38,598 nt of DNA, taken from Ferruginibacter sp. (GTDB lineage: Bacteria > Bacteroidota > Bacteroidia > Chitinophagales > Chitinophagaceae). How positions within the stretch are numbered: the stretch's first letter is position 1; each line of letters opens with the position of its first letter. Shown here piece after piece: positions 8,813 to 17,088 of this stretch. Below the pieces are notes generated by a model. It was not told the DNA's origin. It worked only from the letters and a program-made list of their open reading frames with translations, and did not search any database. Location of the stretch: NCBI RefSeq assembly GCF_014377975.1, contig NZ_JACMOO010000023.1, forward strand, positions 1-38,598. The letters run 5' to 3'. The translations under genes were made by a program, and so were the position numbers.

Positions 8813-9553
8813 ATGCAAGTGCAGCCCTGGTTTAAAAATTGGTTTAACTCGCCTTACTATCACCAGCTTTACTTTAACAGGGATGAACAGGAAGCTGCCA
8901 AATTTATAGATGCTTTAATCAGCCACCTTAAACCCGCTGCCGGAGCGTATATGCTTGACGTAGCATGTGGCAAAGGCAGGCATGCCGTGCACCTGTCAGA
9001 AAAAGGATTTGATGTAACCGGTATAGATCTCAGCGAAGACAGTATACAGGAAGCGCTGCTGCAGCAATCAGACAAACTGCATTTTTACCTGCATGATATG
9101 CGCCTGCCCTTTTGGATTAACTATTTTGATTATGCATTGAATTTTTTTACCAGCTTCGGTTATTTTGCCACCCAGCGGGAACACGACAATGCCATACGAA
9201 CCATTGCACAGAGCTTAAAAAAAGAAGGCTGTTTTGTACTGGATTATCTAAATGTGCATTATGCAGAAGACCACCTGGTACACCAGTTTGATAAAGAGAT
9301 TGACGGTGTAAATTATTTCATCACCAAGTGGTTTGATGAAACGCATTTTTATAAAAAAATAAGTGTAGAAGATGAGGCTCTACCAGAGCCATTGATTTAC
9401 CAGGAAAAGGTTGCTAAATTTTCGCTGGGCGATTTTACAGAAATGTTTGCCTACCAGGGTTTGCAAATACAGGAAGTTTTTGGTGACTATCATTTTGGTA
9501 AATACGATATAAAAAAATCGCCCCGCTTAATTATGATTGCCCGGAAAATTTAA
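8813..9553 (+). CDS. class I SAM-dependent methyltransferase
   Basis: A 246-residue Rossmann-fold methyltransferase. Motif I is MLDVACGKGRHAVHLSEKG (about residues 44-62), followed by motif II VTGIDLSEDSI with the acidic SAM-ribose ligand, and the motif IV region YALNFFTSFGYF. It is of the methyltransferase_25/11 type often found in Bacteroidota; the substrate is unknown. It is last in the surE operon, 15 bp behind the membrane-protein gene, and converges on the minus-strand region at 9565. Confidence 0.88.
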   Translation: MQVQPWFKNWFNSPYYHQLYFNRDEQEAAKFIDALISHLKPAAGAYMLDVACGKGRHAVHLSEKGFDVTGIDLSEDSIQEALLQQSDKLHFYLHDMRLPFWINYFDYALNFFTSFGYFATQREHDNAIRTIAQSLKKEGCFVLDYLNVHYAEDHLVHQFDKEIDGVNYFITKWFDETHFYKKISVEDEALPEPLIYQEKVAKFSLGDFTEMFAYQGLQIQEVFGDYHFGKYDIKKSPRLIMIARKI

Positions 9554-9564
9554 TTGCTTGATAA

Positions 9565-9789
9565 TTATCTCCCCTTTAATGTAGCCATCTTAAAAATATT
9601 TGTCCGGGCTAAGAAGCAATGGTCATCATCCTTGCGTCGCCCTCGTTTGCCGCATACCATTGGGCAAATTTTACCTAAGCGTGGTATAAAAGCATTGTAA
9701 AATTCATCTTGAATCATAAAAATATTTGCACACAAGGTGAGTACAAAAACTTCTTTGGGGAAATGCACACTATCCTCCATTGCCCGCAT
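9565..9789 (-). CDS. doubtful small ORF next to REP-like palindromes
   Basis: A 74-codon minus frame, convergent with the methyltransferase, whose stop lies 12 bp from that gene's end. The C-terminal half (GKICPMVCGKRGRRKDDDH) is rich in basic residues and cysteine, and I recognise no family. It lies directly beside the palindrome cluster at 9805-9919, so it may be part of a repeated non-coding element rather than a gene. Kept only because 9554-9804 otherwise has no explanation. Confidence 0.2.
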   Translation of the reverse strand: MRAMEDSVHFPKEVFVLTLCANIFMIQDEFYNAFIPRLGKICPMVCGKRGRRKDDDHCFLARTNIFKMATLKGR

Positions 9790-9804
9790 TGCATTACATT
9801 GCCA

Positions 9805-9818
9805 CGCCCTTCAGGGCG
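9805..9818. repeat. REP-like palindrome 1
   Basis: CGCCCT-tc-AGGGCG, 6-bp arms around a 2-bp loop, in a locally GC-rich island inside AT-rich DNA. It is the first of three palindromes with related GCCC/GGGC cores within 115 bp. Confidence 0.6.
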
Positions 9819-9843
9819 GGGTAAATAAAATATACAAAATAGA

Positions 9844-9875
9844 GGCTTTAGCCCATAATATTATGGGCTAAAGCC
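9844..9875. repeat. perfect 32-bp palindrome (REP-like 2)
   Basis: The left half GGCTTTAGCCCATAAT and the right half ATTATGGGCTAAAGCC are exact reverse complements with no spacer. There is no adjacent run of T on either strand, so it is not a simple intrinsic terminator. The GGGCTAAAGCCC core is of the type found in dispersed REP elements of Bacteroidota. Confidence 0.75.
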
Positions 9876-9899
9876 CCTGGGAATTAATTGTCATTTTAT

Positions 9900-9919
9900 C
9901 ACTGCCCTAAAGGGCAGTG
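9900..9919. repeat. REP-like palindrome 3, overlapping the tandem array
   Basis: CACTGCCCT-aa-AGGGCAGTG, 9-bp perfect arms with a 2-bp loop. Its right arm (GGGCAGTG) runs directly into the first 18-bp unit (GCAGTGCAATTC...), so the array may have grown out of this palindrome's flank. Confidence 0.65.
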
Positions 9920-10111
9920 CAATTCATAAGCGAGGTGCAATTTATAATGGCAGTTTAATTTATAAAAGCTGTGCCATTCATAAACGCAGTGCAATTCATA
10001 AGGGCAGTGTAATTCATAAAAGCAGTAAAATTTATAGCAGCAGTGCAATTCACATAGGTAGTACAATTAATAAAAGCAGTTCAATTTTTAAGTGCAGTAT
10101 AATTCAAAAGT
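9914..10111. repeat. eleven-unit 18-bp tandem repeat array
   Basis: Eleven consecutive units of exactly 18 bp with consensus GCAGTGCAATTCATAAAA and no indels: unit starts at 9914, 9932, 9950, 9968, 9986, 10004, 10022, 10040, 10058, 10076 and 10094. Units differ by several substitutions each; position 1 (G), the AGT at 3-5 and the AATT at 9-12 are best kept. A further 18 bp (10112-10129) is only weakly similar and abuts the stop codon of the sulfatase gene. The frames contain scattered stops, so it is not coding. It differs from CRISPR in having no spacers. Confidence 0.85.
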
Positions 10112-10129
10112 GAAATGCATACAGTAGTG

Positions 10130-12115
10130 CTATTTCCCATGATTGTTCACCAGCATCCATTTCGCCGTTTCATACATAGCGCTGGTTAATTGAGACAGGT
10201 GCCGCTTTACCGAATCGGTTTGCTGCGGTGTAAGCAACGGCGCATCATTACGAACCGGCACCAGTTCTTCCTGGCTGATCCACAGATTTTTGATGTAAAA
10301 ATAATCATCATTTACAATCCCGATCTTTCCTTCATCGTGGTGAATGATAAAGGCCGCATTTTCTTTTGTTGAAGCATGCAGCAAATCTCTGCCCAGGGTT
10401 TTGTTGGTGTATGGCTGATGGATCAATCCGGCCAGGGTAGGCAATACATCTATCTGCGAAACAGTGGTGATTATTTTTTTGGGAACCAATAAAGCCGGTG
10501 CGTAAAACAATAAAGGAATGTGTTCGTCATTCAGCCGCTGGTCTGTCCATGCCGTGGGATACATCTCGTACGCATTGCCTTCCACCCCATGATCTCCCAT
10601 AAAAACAAAAATGGTATTGTCGAAATAAGGAGATTGCTTAGCGGCATCAATAAATTTATTGTAACAATAATCCGTATAACAAAACGCGTTGAATTCTGCC
10701 AGTGATTCAAATCCATATTTGTGTAATTCTTCCACACTTACGGTATGAGTTACAAAATCTTTATCTTCTTCCGGAATAGAATAAGGGCGATGGTTATCGG
10801 AGGTTTGTATGATAGTAAAGAAAGGCTTTTTCTGCAGCTTCATTACCTTATCTGCTTCCAAAAATAAATTTTTATCGCTGATGCCCCATACGTTTAATTT
10901 GGGCGAGGCAAATTTCCCTTCCTCATAAATATGTACATCATTTATACTGGAAACAAGGCCACGGAAATTATTAAAATCGCTGCTGCCACCAAGAAAATAA
11001 AATTTGTCATACCCCTCAAAATTATTGATAATACTGTATTGGTTCAGCGCCTCGGGATTGCGGCTGCTGAACTTTGATAACTGCACATCGGGTATACCGG
11101 TTAAGGTTGCAAACACCCCTCTTGCCGTACCAAAAGTAGGCGAAAAACAACGGTCGAAAAATATACCCTGTGTAGATAGTTCATTAAAAAAAGGCGTACT
11201 GTTTAAAGGGTTACCGCTCATGCTGCTTTTGTACATGCTAAAGCTTTCGCAAATAACCAGCACAATATTGGGCTGGCTTTCAAGCGACCGGCTGCCAGGG
11301 TTAATGGTTCGTTCGTACCCATTTGCTGGTGCACCTGTTTTGTTTAACTGTAAAAAATCGCTGATGACGGGATAGTATTTTTTTGCCTGCCCCTCATCCA
11401 TCAACGGTTTACGAAACTGCAGCGTAGTAAAAAAATTCTGTAACGGATTTAGCGCCAGGTAGCTTTTAAAATTATCGTTCAATAAAAAAGCATCCCGCCA
11501 GCGTAAAGGTGTAAGGGCTAAAAACCCAAATAAAAACCAACACAATAATAATATGGCAGCCGTGTGCCAGCGCCGGTTATAACTAAATTTGTGGATATTG
11601 ATATTGCGCTCTTCCACACTTACATGTGTTTTAGAAAACATCCATGCCATCATCCCAACTGCACCCAGCAAAGCCAAAAAAATCCAAACCATCGGGTAGC
11701 TTTGCCACAGCATTTCAAAAGAAATTTTAGCATCTTCCGCAAAATTTAAGGCGCTTGCATTAAGCCTGGTATTTACATAGGCAAAATGCCCGAAATCTGC
11801 CCCAAAGAAAAATAACAGCAACAATGTTACTACAGCAAGATAAATAGCCCATCCTTTTTTGCAGCGTTCAGAATAAAAGGGAGAAAATTTTGGAAACAGC
11901 GAAATACAGGCAATCGGTAACAAAACTATTCCTATCCACCGCAGGTCGTACTGAAGGCCCAGCCAGAAAGACGGCACCAGTTCGCTTATCCTTATTGCAA
12001 CTGGTTTAAAACAAATTAAAGTAATAATACGAAAACCTGTAAATATGCACAGATAGATAATGAACAGATTTATTATCCATTGAATTGTTTTGGGAAAACG
12101 CCACCTTGTAAGCAT
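10130..12115 (-). CDS. LTA-synthase-like membrane sulfatase-fold protein (second of a tandem pair)
   Basis: 661 residues: five hydrophobic helices in the first about 205, then a periplasmic alkaline-phosphatase/sulfatase-fold domain (about 280-620). Positions matching LtaS active-site residues are Glu290 (ICESFSMY), nucleophile Thr330 (FGTARGVFATLTG), His442 (SDNHRPYS) and Asp508-His509 (MGDHGVEG). Family members move phosphoglycerol or phosphoethanolamine from phospholipids to glycans or lipids; in a Gram-negative the acceptor may be a periplasmic or surface glycan, which is inference. Its start is 53 bp behind the stop of a clear paralogue, so the two are one transcript. The 3' end abuts the 18-bp repeat array, with no intrinsic terminator. 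Confidence 0.88.
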   Translation of the reverse strand: MLTRWRFPKTIQWIINLFIIYLCIFTGFRIITLICFKPVAIRISELVPSFWLGLQYDLRWIGIVLLPIACISLFPKFSPFYSERCKKGWAIYLAVVTLLLLFFFGADFGHFAYVNTRLNASALNFAEDAKISFEMLWQSYPMVWIFLALLGAVGMMAWMFSKTHVSVEERNINIHKFSYNRRWHTAAILLLCWFLFGFLALTPLRWRDAFLLNDNFKSYLALNPLQNFFTTLQFRKPLMDEGQAKKYYPVISDFLQLNKTGAPANGYERTINPGSRSLESQPNIVLVICESFSMYKSSMSGNPLNSTPFFNELSTQGIFFDRCFSPTFGTARGVFATLTGIPDVQLSKFSSRNPEALNQYSIINNFEGYDKFYFLGGSSDFNNFRGLVSSINDVHIYEEGKFASPKLNVWGISDKNLFLEADKVMKLQKKPFFTIIQTSDNHRPYSIPEEDKDFVTHTVSVEELHKYGFESLAEFNAFCYTDYCYNKFIDAAKQSPYFDNTIFVFMGDHGVEGNAYEMYPTAWTDQRLNDEHIPLLFYAPALLVPKKIITTVSQIDVLPTLAGLIHQPYTNKTLGRDLLHASTKENAAFIIHHDEGKIGIVNDDYFYIKNLWISQEELVPVRNDAPLLTPQQTDSVKRHLSQLTSAMYETAKWMLVNNHGK

Positions 12116-12168
12116 ACGATATTTTTACATTGAACACCTGATTGAGTTTACAGGATGAAATGAACTGA

Positions 12169-14157
12169 TCAGTATTTTCTTTTATTATTGAACAACAAAT
12201 ACCGGGCTGTTTCATAATACGCATCTGTTAATCTACCCATCGTATTTTTAACACTATCTGTTTGAGCAGTAGCTATTACCGGTTTATTATCTGTTACTGA
12301 AACGATTTTTGCCTTTTTGGTAGCCAGATTTTTTACATAAAAATATCTGCTGTTTACCATGCCGATATCTTTACTTTCGTGATCAATTATAAAAGCATAT
12401 TTTTCTGCCACATTGCCTGTATCAAATAAATTACTACCCATCGAATTATTATGATAAGATATACCAGCCAAAGATGCAGCAGAAGGCATGATATCTACCT
12501 GCGAACAAGGGGAATGATCCAGTTTAGGCCGCAATAATTTTGGCGCATAAAACAGTAAAGGCACATGCTCACTGGTAAGCCGTTGCTCCGTCCAGCTATT
12601 GGGGTACAAAGCCCGGGCATCCCCTCCAATACCATGATCGCCAGTAAAAATAAAAATGGTATTAGCAAAATATTTCTCTTTCTTAGCGGCTTCAAAAAAT
12701 TGCTGGTAACAAAAATCAGTATACCGGAATGCATTCAACTGATCAATATTTTCAAAGCCATATTTATGAATGGTATCATCCGGAAAATTTACCTTTTTAA
12801 ATTGTGCAAAGTCTTCAGCCGGAATAGTATAAGGACGATGATTATCGGCGGTTTGTATGATGGCAAAAAAAGGATGTTGTTGTTTGGCCAGCGTGTTGCT
12901 GGCCTCCAAAAGCAAATTCTTATCATCGATGCCCCAAACGTTTATTTTTTTAGCTTTGAAATTTTCCTGACTATATAAATGCAGGCTGTCTATATTGTTT
13001 AATAACAGGCCTTTGATATTTGCCCAGGATGGGTCACCGCCCAAAAAATAAAATTTGTCGTAGCCCTTAAAATCATTGATGATCAGTTGCTGGTTTACCA
13101 CTTCCGGATTGCGGCTGGCAGACCTGTTGTTATCGCCCAGTACATCCGGAAGACTGGTAACAGTGGCCCATACACCACGGGCTGTTGGGTAAGAGGGCGC
13201 AAAACAACGGTCGAAAAAAACACCTTGTTTACACAAGTCATTAAAATAGGGTGTTGTGTTTAATGGATTGCCACTCATGCTGCTGCGGTACATGCTAAAA
13301 CTTTCGCAGATAACGATAATAATATTAGGTTGATTAGTGATTCTCTTGTCAGCGGAAATATTTCTTTCGTAATTGAGGTGTACACTATCCGGCTGCTGCA
13401 CCTGCAGGTAACTGGCCATTATTGAATAGGCCTCTCTTACTTTTTTTATATCCGGCCGGGTATTTTTAAAATTTAGTGTGCTAAAAAAACTTTGGAAAGG
13501 ATTTAAGGAAAGATTTGCTTTAAAATTATCACTCAAAGAAAACGCATCACTCCATCGAAGATTAAACTGCCCGATTTTTCCAAAAACACCCAATGCCAGC
13601 AGTAAAAAAACAAGGACGTATTGCCCGGAAAATTTTCTGCTCCTCACTATGCTTTGCAGTTGATATTTTATCAGCATCCTGTTAAAAAAATAGCCTCCTG
13701 TAACTGTCATCAATAACACAGTAAGTGTTACCCTTACCACCGGATAAGATTCTTTTACCATATTAAAAGAAATACCTGCATCATTAAAGTAATTTAATAC
13801 CGAGGCATTCAAACGTTGCTGCAGGTAGTCGTAATAAAAATAATCTATGGCATAAAAAAACAACACAAGCATCATTAATACCGACAGCAAAACCGTCCAT
13901 ATTTTTTTTGCCAGTTTATTTCTTAAAGGATTTATAAATGGCAGGCTGCAAAGCACCAGTATTATTAACCCTAATATGCAAACAAATTTTATATCAAAAC
14001 GCAAACCCATTAAAAAAGCAGATCCAGAAAAAGGTTTACCTGCCGGATTATAGCTAAAAAAGAAAAGGAAACGAAAGGCGGTCATTACAAATAAAAAACT
14101 TAACAAAACAGAGGATATCCATTTAACCAGCACTGGTATTTTTTTAAAAAACATCAT
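12169..14157 (-). CDS. LTA-synthase-like membrane sulfatase-fold protein (first of a tandem pair)
   Basis: 662 residues with the same plan as its downstream neighbour: five N-terminal helices, then the sulfatase-fold domain with Glu285 (ICESFSMY), Thr325 (YPTARGVWATV), DNHRPY and TGDHG metal/catalytic motifs. Long identical blocks shared with the second copy (SFSMY, SSMSGNPLN, DRCF, NHRPY, HVPLLFYAP) show an ancient tandem duplication with strong divergence in the membrane part. MMFF offers two starts 3 bp apart. A minus-strand TATTTTTG box at 14180-14187 gives a leader of about 17 nt. A PAP2 phosphatase is divergently transcribed 63 bp away. Confidence 0.88.
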   Translation of the reverse strand: MMFFKKIPVLVKWISSVLLSFLFVMTAFRFLFFFSYNPAGKPFSGSAFLMGLRFDIKFVCILGLIILVLCSLPFINPLRNKLAKKIWTVLLSVLMMLVLFFYAIDYFYYDYLQQRLNASVLNYFNDAGISFNMVKESYPVVRVTLTVLLMTVTGGYFFNRMLIKYQLQSIVRSRKFSGQYVLVFLLLALGVFGKIGQFNLRWSDAFSLSDNFKANLSLNPFQSFFSTLNFKNTRPDIKKVREAYSIMASYLQVQQPDSVHLNYERNISADKRITNQPNIIIVICESFSMYRSSMSGNPLNTTPYFNDLCKQGVFFDRCFAPSYPTARGVWATVTSLPDVLGDNNRSASRNPEVVNQQLIINDFKGYDKFYFLGGDPSWANIKGLLLNNIDSLHLYSQENFKAKKINVWGIDDKNLLLEASNTLAKQQHPFFAIIQTADNHRPYTIPAEDFAQFKKVNFPDDTIHKYGFENIDQLNAFRYTDFCYQQFFEAAKKEKYFANTIFIFTGDHGIGGDARALYPNSWTEQRLTSEHVPLLFYAPKLLRPKLDHSPCSQVDIMPSAASLAGISYHNNSMGSNLFDTGNVAEKYAFIIDHESKDIGMVNSRYFYVKNLATKKAKIVSVTDNKPVIATAQTDSVKNTMGRLTDAYYETARYLLFNNKRKY

Positions 14158-14179
14158 TGATACAAAATTAAGCTGCCCG

Positions 14180-14187
14180 CAAAAATA
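14180..14187 (-). promoter_or_regulatory. -7 element for the LTA-like operon
   Basis: TATTTTTG on the minus strand, fitting TAnnTTTG, about 23 bp before the start codon at 14157. No good TTTG box at the 19-bp spacing was found. Only 7 bp separate it from the plus-strand -7 element of the PAP2 gene. Confidence 0.4.
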
Positions 14188-14194
14188 GATTAAT

Positions 14195-14202
14195 TATTTT
14201 TG
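14195..14202 (+). promoter_or_regulatory. -7 element for the PAP2 gene
   Basis: TATTTTTG on the plus strand, fitting TAnnTTTG, with the start codon 19 bp further on. It lies back to back with the minus-strand element at 14180-14187, so the two promoters would overlap in their upstream parts. Confidence 0.4.
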
Positions 14203-14220
14203 GCTATAATTATTTAACAA

Positions 14221-14787
14221 ATGCATTCAATACTGCAATGGGACCGTACAATACTGTATCACATTAATGCGGAATGGCATAATAATTTTTTGGATGGATT
14301 ATTACCTGCCATGCGCAACCCTAACACCTGGCTTCCGTTGTATCTTTTTTTACTGTTGTTTATTGCCATCAATTATAAAAATACCTGGTGGAAATGGATA
14401 CTGCTTGCAATTGGTACAGTTGTAATCTGTAATTACATCAGCAGTAATTTATTGAAAGAAAACATCCTCCGCCTAAGACCCTGCAATGATCCTGACATAG
14501 CAGACTGGATAAGGTTATTCAAAGGGATTTACTTACCACAAAGCAGTAGTTTTGTTTCTTCGCACGCAGCCAATCATTTTGGTATGGCCATGTTTTTTTA
14601 TTTAACGCTTTCAAAACAATTTAAAACCTGGCCACTGCTGTTTTTTGTATGGGCATTTGGAATCAGTTATGCACAAATGTATATTGGCGTTCATTATCCC
14701 ACAGATATTTTAGGCGGAACCATTGTTGGATTGGCAGTTGGCTATTTTACAGGGCAGCTCTTTAATAATAGATATGGGTTAGCCTGA
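14221..14787 (+). CDS. PAP2-family membrane phosphatase
   Basis: A 188-residue membrane phosphatase of the PAP2/PgpB type, which removes phosphate from lipid phosphates such as undecaprenyl diphosphate or phosphatidate. Motif C1 is K79-x6-R86-P87; C2 is SSHAANHF with His115; C3 ends in GVH158YPTD162. The C3 arginine (SRxxxxxHxxxD) is replaced by Gln152 (SYAQMYIGVHYPTD). Five or six hydrophobic helices surround the motifs. It is divergent from the LTA-like pair; a role in recycling lipid products of those enzymes is possible but only inferred from position. It is followed by the CNNM gene after about 210 bp. Confidence 0.9.
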   Translation: MHSILQWDRTILYHINAEWHNNFLDGLLPAMRNPNTWLPLYLFLLLFIAINYKNTWWKWILLAIGTVVICNYISSNLLKENILRLRPCNDPDIADWIRLFKGIYLPQSSSFVSSHAANHFGMAMFFYLTLSKQFKTWPLLFFVWAFGISYAQMYIGVHYPTDILGGTIVGLAVGYFTGQLFNNRYGLA

Positions 14788-14998
14788 ATGGGAGATAATT
14801 ACCGTACAGGCTGTCAATCTCATTCTATTCAGAGCAGTGATCTGGCGGATTTAAATGGAGTTGATGGTTTTAAAAAATAATGCTGCTTCAAAAAACCATA
14901 AAGCACCTGTTGAACGTAAAATAAAATATTTTAGATTAGAATATGGATATTTGCACCATCTACCGTTTCGTAAAATGGCGGTTTTAATTTACAAAATT

Positions 14999-16297
14999 AT
15001 GACAGCAGTATTTATTTTATTAGCCCTTATTATAGTAAACGGTCTTTTTGTAATGAGTGAAATTGCCCTGGTAAGTGCCCGCAAAGGAAGGCTGGAAAGC
15101 CTGGGTAATAAGGGCGATCTAAAAGCCAAAGCTGCACTTCACCTTGCCGCCAATCCTGAAAAATTTCTACCTACCGCACAAATTGGCATTACATTGATTT
15201 CTATTTTAACGGGTGTATATTCCGGTGAAAAATTTAGTGCACATTTAAAACCTTTTATTGAAAGACTTGAGATACTAAAACCTTACGCAGACACTATTTC
15301 CACAGTGTTGATTGTGATGCTGGTTACTTTTTTATCCATCATTTTAGGAGAACTGGTACCCAAAAAACTAGGCCTGCTCAGAGCAGAAAAAATTGCCCGC
15401 CTTGTAGCAGGGCCAATGAATATTCTATCCGTTATTGTTCATCCTATTGTGTGGTTGCTAAATAATATTACCAATATTATTTTTGAAATATTTAACGTTA
15501 AAAGGGCTACCGACAACGCAGTAACAGAAGATGAGATTAAAGCAATGATCAGCGAAGGAAGTGAACACGGCACGATTGAAACAGAAGAAAAAGAAATCAT
15601 AGAAAGGGTATTTCATTTAGGCGACCGCAACATTACTTCTTTAATGACGCATCGCACCGAAATTGCCTGGTTTGATATTGAGGATACAGTACAAACAGTT
15701 ACTGAAAAATTTGACCAGATCACTTATTCTACCTACCCTGTTTGTGAAAAAACGGTGGACGATATCAAGGGCCTTATTTACATTAAAGACCTGCTAAAAG
15801 CAGCACCGGCAACTCCGTTAAAAGATTTAATAAAACCAGCTTTGTTTGTGCCTGAAAACAACAGCCCCTATCAGTTATTGGAAAAAATAAAGCAAACAAA
15901 AATTCACAGCTGCTTGATAGTAAATGAGTATGGCACACTTGAAGGCATGATAACATTGAATGACATATTGGAAGCCATTGTAGGCGATGTGCCACAAACC
16001 GGTCAGGAAGAATATGAAATTATTAAACGTGCAGACGGAAGTTTTTTAGTAGATGCACAGATTACATTTTATGATTTTTTAAGCCATTTTGAAAAAACAG
16101 AGTGGATGAATGAAGGTGAGCATGAATTTGATACCCTGGCTGGATTTGTATTGCATGAACTGGAGCGCATTCCAAAAACGGGTGAAACATTTGATTGGCG
16201 TGGATTTGAATTTGAAATTATTGATATGGACAGCCAGCGTATTGATAAACTGCTGGTAAAGATTTCTGACGAGTTGAAGGAGGATATGGAACAGTAA
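14999..16297 (+). CDS. CNNM/CorC-type transporter-associated CBS protein (hemolysin-like)
   Basis: A 432-residue protein from the ATG at 14999. In order: the DUF21/CNNM membrane domain (about 1-185; GLFVMSEIALVSARKGRLE, LPTAQIGITLISILTGVYSG, GELVPKKLGL), a linker, two CBS domains (about 200-330) and a CorC_HlyC FAD-like C-terminal domain (about 350-425). The family is linked to Mg2+ or divalent-cation export. The open frame extends up to 14855, but that part (MELMVLKNNAASKNHK...) is not family-like. ATG 14975 (MAVLIYKI) is a possible alternative, with a GATATTTG box at 14947 upstream. No terminator follows directly. Confidence 0.92.
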   Translation: MTAVFILLALIIVNGLFVMSEIALVSARKGRLESLGNKGDLKAKAALHLAANPEKFLPTAQIGITLISILTGVYSGEKFSAHLKPFIERLEILKPYADTISTVLIVMLVTFLSIILGELVPKKLGLLRAEKIARLVAGPMNILSVIVHPIVWLLNNITNIIFEIFNVKRATDNAVTEDEIKAMISEGSEHGTIETEEKEIIERVFHLGDRNITSLMTHRTEIAWFDIEDTVQTVTEKFDQITYSTYPVCEKTVDDIKGLIYIKDLLKAAPATPLKDLIKPALFVPENNSPYQLLEKIKQTKIHSCLIVNEYGTLEGMITLNDILEAIVGDVPQTGQEEYEIIKRADGSFLVDAQITFYDFLSHFEKTEWMNEGEHEFDTLAGFVLHELERIPKTGETFDWRGFEFEIIDMDSQRIDKLLVKISDELKEDMEQ

Positions 16298-16745
16298 TAT
16301 TACCAGTTTTGCTACTTGCCTTTGTGTAAAATCAATTTTGCTGTTAGTACTATCCAATTTTTAAATAGGCAAAAATATATACACTACTAACCGCAGGTAG
16401 CTGATAAAACATTACTTTTTAAGCGAAAATAGAAATTATTTTGCCAGTTAAAATATTCAAATTTGTATTGGGCGTAATGGAATATTAAACTTGTAATGCT
16501 TGCCCAACAGGCTTTTGCGAAAAAAAAACCTACTTTAAGCATCATTAAAGCAATTGTAAGTTGGTTTTTTACATACAAACGCCCACACTACTTTTACTGA
16601 AGAAATATGGGCGTTGATAGTAAGCGTCAAATTTTAATAAAGGGCAATCAATCGTTAGTACGGCGCAAATATAAAGCGTAACAATATAATAATAAAAATA
16701 ATTTTAATAGTTAGTAAGATTTTCATATGGCAAGCAATCGTTAAT

Positions 16746-16778
16746 GTCCTTCCGTTTCTACGGAAGGACTATTTTTTT
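16746..16778 (+). terminator. strong orphan intrinsic terminator
   Basis: A perfect 10-bp stem GTCCTTCCGT / ACGGAAGGAC with loop TTCT, followed by TATTTTTTT. It is read on the plus strand, but the nearest plus gene ends 449 bp upstream, so it more likely ends a small RNA or a very long 3' UTR. Confidence 0.75.
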
Positions 16779-17050
16779 GTACCCAGTTGAAGTTTACATA
16801 CATTATTTCAGCTTTATTTCAACCGGCTTATCTCTTCTGCAATCATCCGTAAAAGTTTATTGGGTAGAACAATATGCAGTTTAAAAAGCATTTATTTTTT
16901 AGGCGGCAATGGTGATACAAACAAAGACATCCAGAAAAGGTGAAGCTAATTTTTTAGCTATAAATGATTTACTAAACCAACCAATACACAGAATCCACTT
17001 AGGGATTCACAAAAAATATTTCGCCTGCACGTAACTCCGAAATAGTGAAT

Positions 17051-17088
17051 TGGATACTACAGCACTTATTTAATTCCTATAGTATCCA
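17051..17088. repeat. inverted repeat, 9-bp arms
   Basis: TGGATACTA (17051-17059) and TAGTATCCA (17080-17088) are exact reverse complements around a 20-bp AT-rich centre. It lies about 60 bp downstream of the PD40 gene stop. No T-run follows on either strand, so it is not a standard terminator; it could be a protein site or a small mobile-element remnant. Confidence 0.4.

Noticed and set aside
9844-9875. Palindrome as transcription terminator for the LTA-like operon
   Set aside because: No T-run follows on either strand and it is about 255 bp from the operon end.
9914-10111. CRISPR-like repeat array
   Set aside because: Units are contiguous 18-mers with no unique spacers, and no cas gene is in the window.
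11004-11375. 123-codon plus frame antisense to the sulfatase gene
   Set aside because: A shadow of the strongly supported minus-strand coding sequence.
14855-14998. N-terminal extension of the CNNM protein
   Set aside because: The added 48 residues do not resemble the family, which begins with the first DUF21 helix at 14999.
16387-16578. 63-codon minus frame downstream of a TATATTTG box at 16668-16675
   Set aside because: Composition is aromatic and patternless, no TTTG box at the right spacing, and the -7 match alone is expected by chance in AT-rich DNA.
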